Shown here: in pieces, positions 7,053-7,217 of the stretch
How the letters are laid out: every line of letters begins with the position of its first letter
Position numbering within the stretch: position 1 is the stretch's first letter
DNA from: Planctomycetota bacterium
Lineage (GTDB): Bacteria > Planctomycetota > Phycisphaerae > WQYP01
Direction: 5' to 3'
DNA: 7,217 nt
Assembly: GCA_021828935.1 (NCBI GenBank)
Contig: JAJZCU010000099.1
Location: 1-7,217 of the forward strand
Made by a program: the position numbers and the translations under genes
Notes under the pieces: generated by a model
Databases searched by the model: none
Seen by the model: only the letters and a program-made list of their open reading frames with translations
What the model was told of the DNA's origin: nothing

Positions 7053-7217
7053 GACTTTACTCCTGGGCCAAGCGTTTCAAAAATCAGGTAAGAGAAGCAT
7101 TGTGGCGAATTCGCCGGCCCACCGCAAGGACCGCCGCGGCCGTCAACGACCATGGATGAATGGCGCCCTTCCACTGGAACGGCGGCGTGGCGGCCTTCGG
7201 GCATTCCGAACGGCAAG
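7053..7217 (-). promoter_or_regulatory. ilvD leader region with potential RNA structure
   Basis: The 165 nt upstream of ilvD include the strong AGGAG (7064-7060) and a perfect 12-bp palindrome GGCGAATTCGCC (7104-7115). They also hold a pair of complementary hexamers, TGGGCC (7121-7116, minus) and GGCCCA (7069-7064, minus). The 3' hexamer runs directly into the Shine-Dalgarno. The mini-ORF MLLLPDF lies between them. No named riboswitch or T-box is recognisable, and no convincing promoter boxes were found before the window edge. Confidence 0.4.
7077..7100 (-). CDS. Possible seven-codon leader ORF (MLLLPDF) upstream of ilvD
   Basis: On the minus strand, ATG CTT CTC TTA CCT GAT TTT TGA encodes Met-Leu-Leu-Leu-Pro-Asp-Phe, with three consecutive different leucine codons. 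It ends 24 nt before the ilvD ATG. Leucine-rich leader peptides are known from attenuated branched-chain amino acid operons, so the position is suggestive. Against it, there is no good Shine-Dalgarno, the peptide is very short, and 24 nt leaves no room for a transcription terminator before ilvD. It could only act on ilvD translation. This is inference from sequence position. Confidence 0.22.
   Translation of the reverse strand: MLLLPDF

Noticed and set aside
6971..7216. 81-codon minus-strand frame overlapping the ilvD start
   Set aside because: It overlaps ilvD out of frame, is Gly/Pro/Arg-biased, has no recognisable motif and reaches the window edge.

Overview
The window reads as chromosomal DNA from a GC-rich free-living bacterium. 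It holds three well-supported genes, one plausible small lipoprotein gene, and about 0.6 kb of non-coding DNA containing dispersed repeats. Taxonomy cannot be fixed from here. An exported GH51 arabinofuranosidase with extra sugar-binding-type domains, together with 9-nt repeat clusters in intergenic DNA, fits Planctomycetota (Phycisphaerae-like) best. Verrucomicrobiota and Acidobacteriota remain possible. That is inference from gene style, not from a marker gene.

Layout. Bases 1-113 are a short leader with a good Shine-Dalgarno. Bases 114-2702 (+) encode a large lipoprotein-type alpha-L-arabinofuranosidase with both catalytic glutamates visible. Bases 2703-3327 are non-coding between convergent genes; they carry two clusters of 9-nt repeats and protein-like fragments that may be debris of a GxxExxxY (PD-(D/E)XK-like) gene. 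Bases 3328-4608 (-) encode a 12-helix MFS transporter, probably started at a GTG with a strong Shine-Dalgarno. Bases 4609-4854 are the divergent spacer to a small (+) lipoprotein gene at 4855-5307; the spacer has a dyad and repeated heptamers that could be operators. Bases 5388-7052 (-) encode dihydroxy-acid dehydratase (IlvD), complete and with all expected cluster and metal ligands. Bases 7053-7217 are its leader.

How the genes relate. They do not form one operon: orientations are +, -, +, -. IlvD is housekeeping branched-chain amino acid biosynthesis. The arabinofuranosidase is a plant-polysaccharide enzyme acting outside the cytoplasm. The MFS protein's substrate is unknown, and its convergent position next to the arabinofuranosidase is not evidence of a shared job.

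The most interesting non-genic signals are two. The first is a seven-codon Leu-Leu-Leu mini-ORF just upstream of ilvD, lying in the loop of a possible helix whose 3' arm abuts the ilvD Shine-Dalgarno. The second is the repeat-bearing spacer at 2703-3327. I saw no RNA genes, CRISPR array, insertion sequence or clear new defence system.
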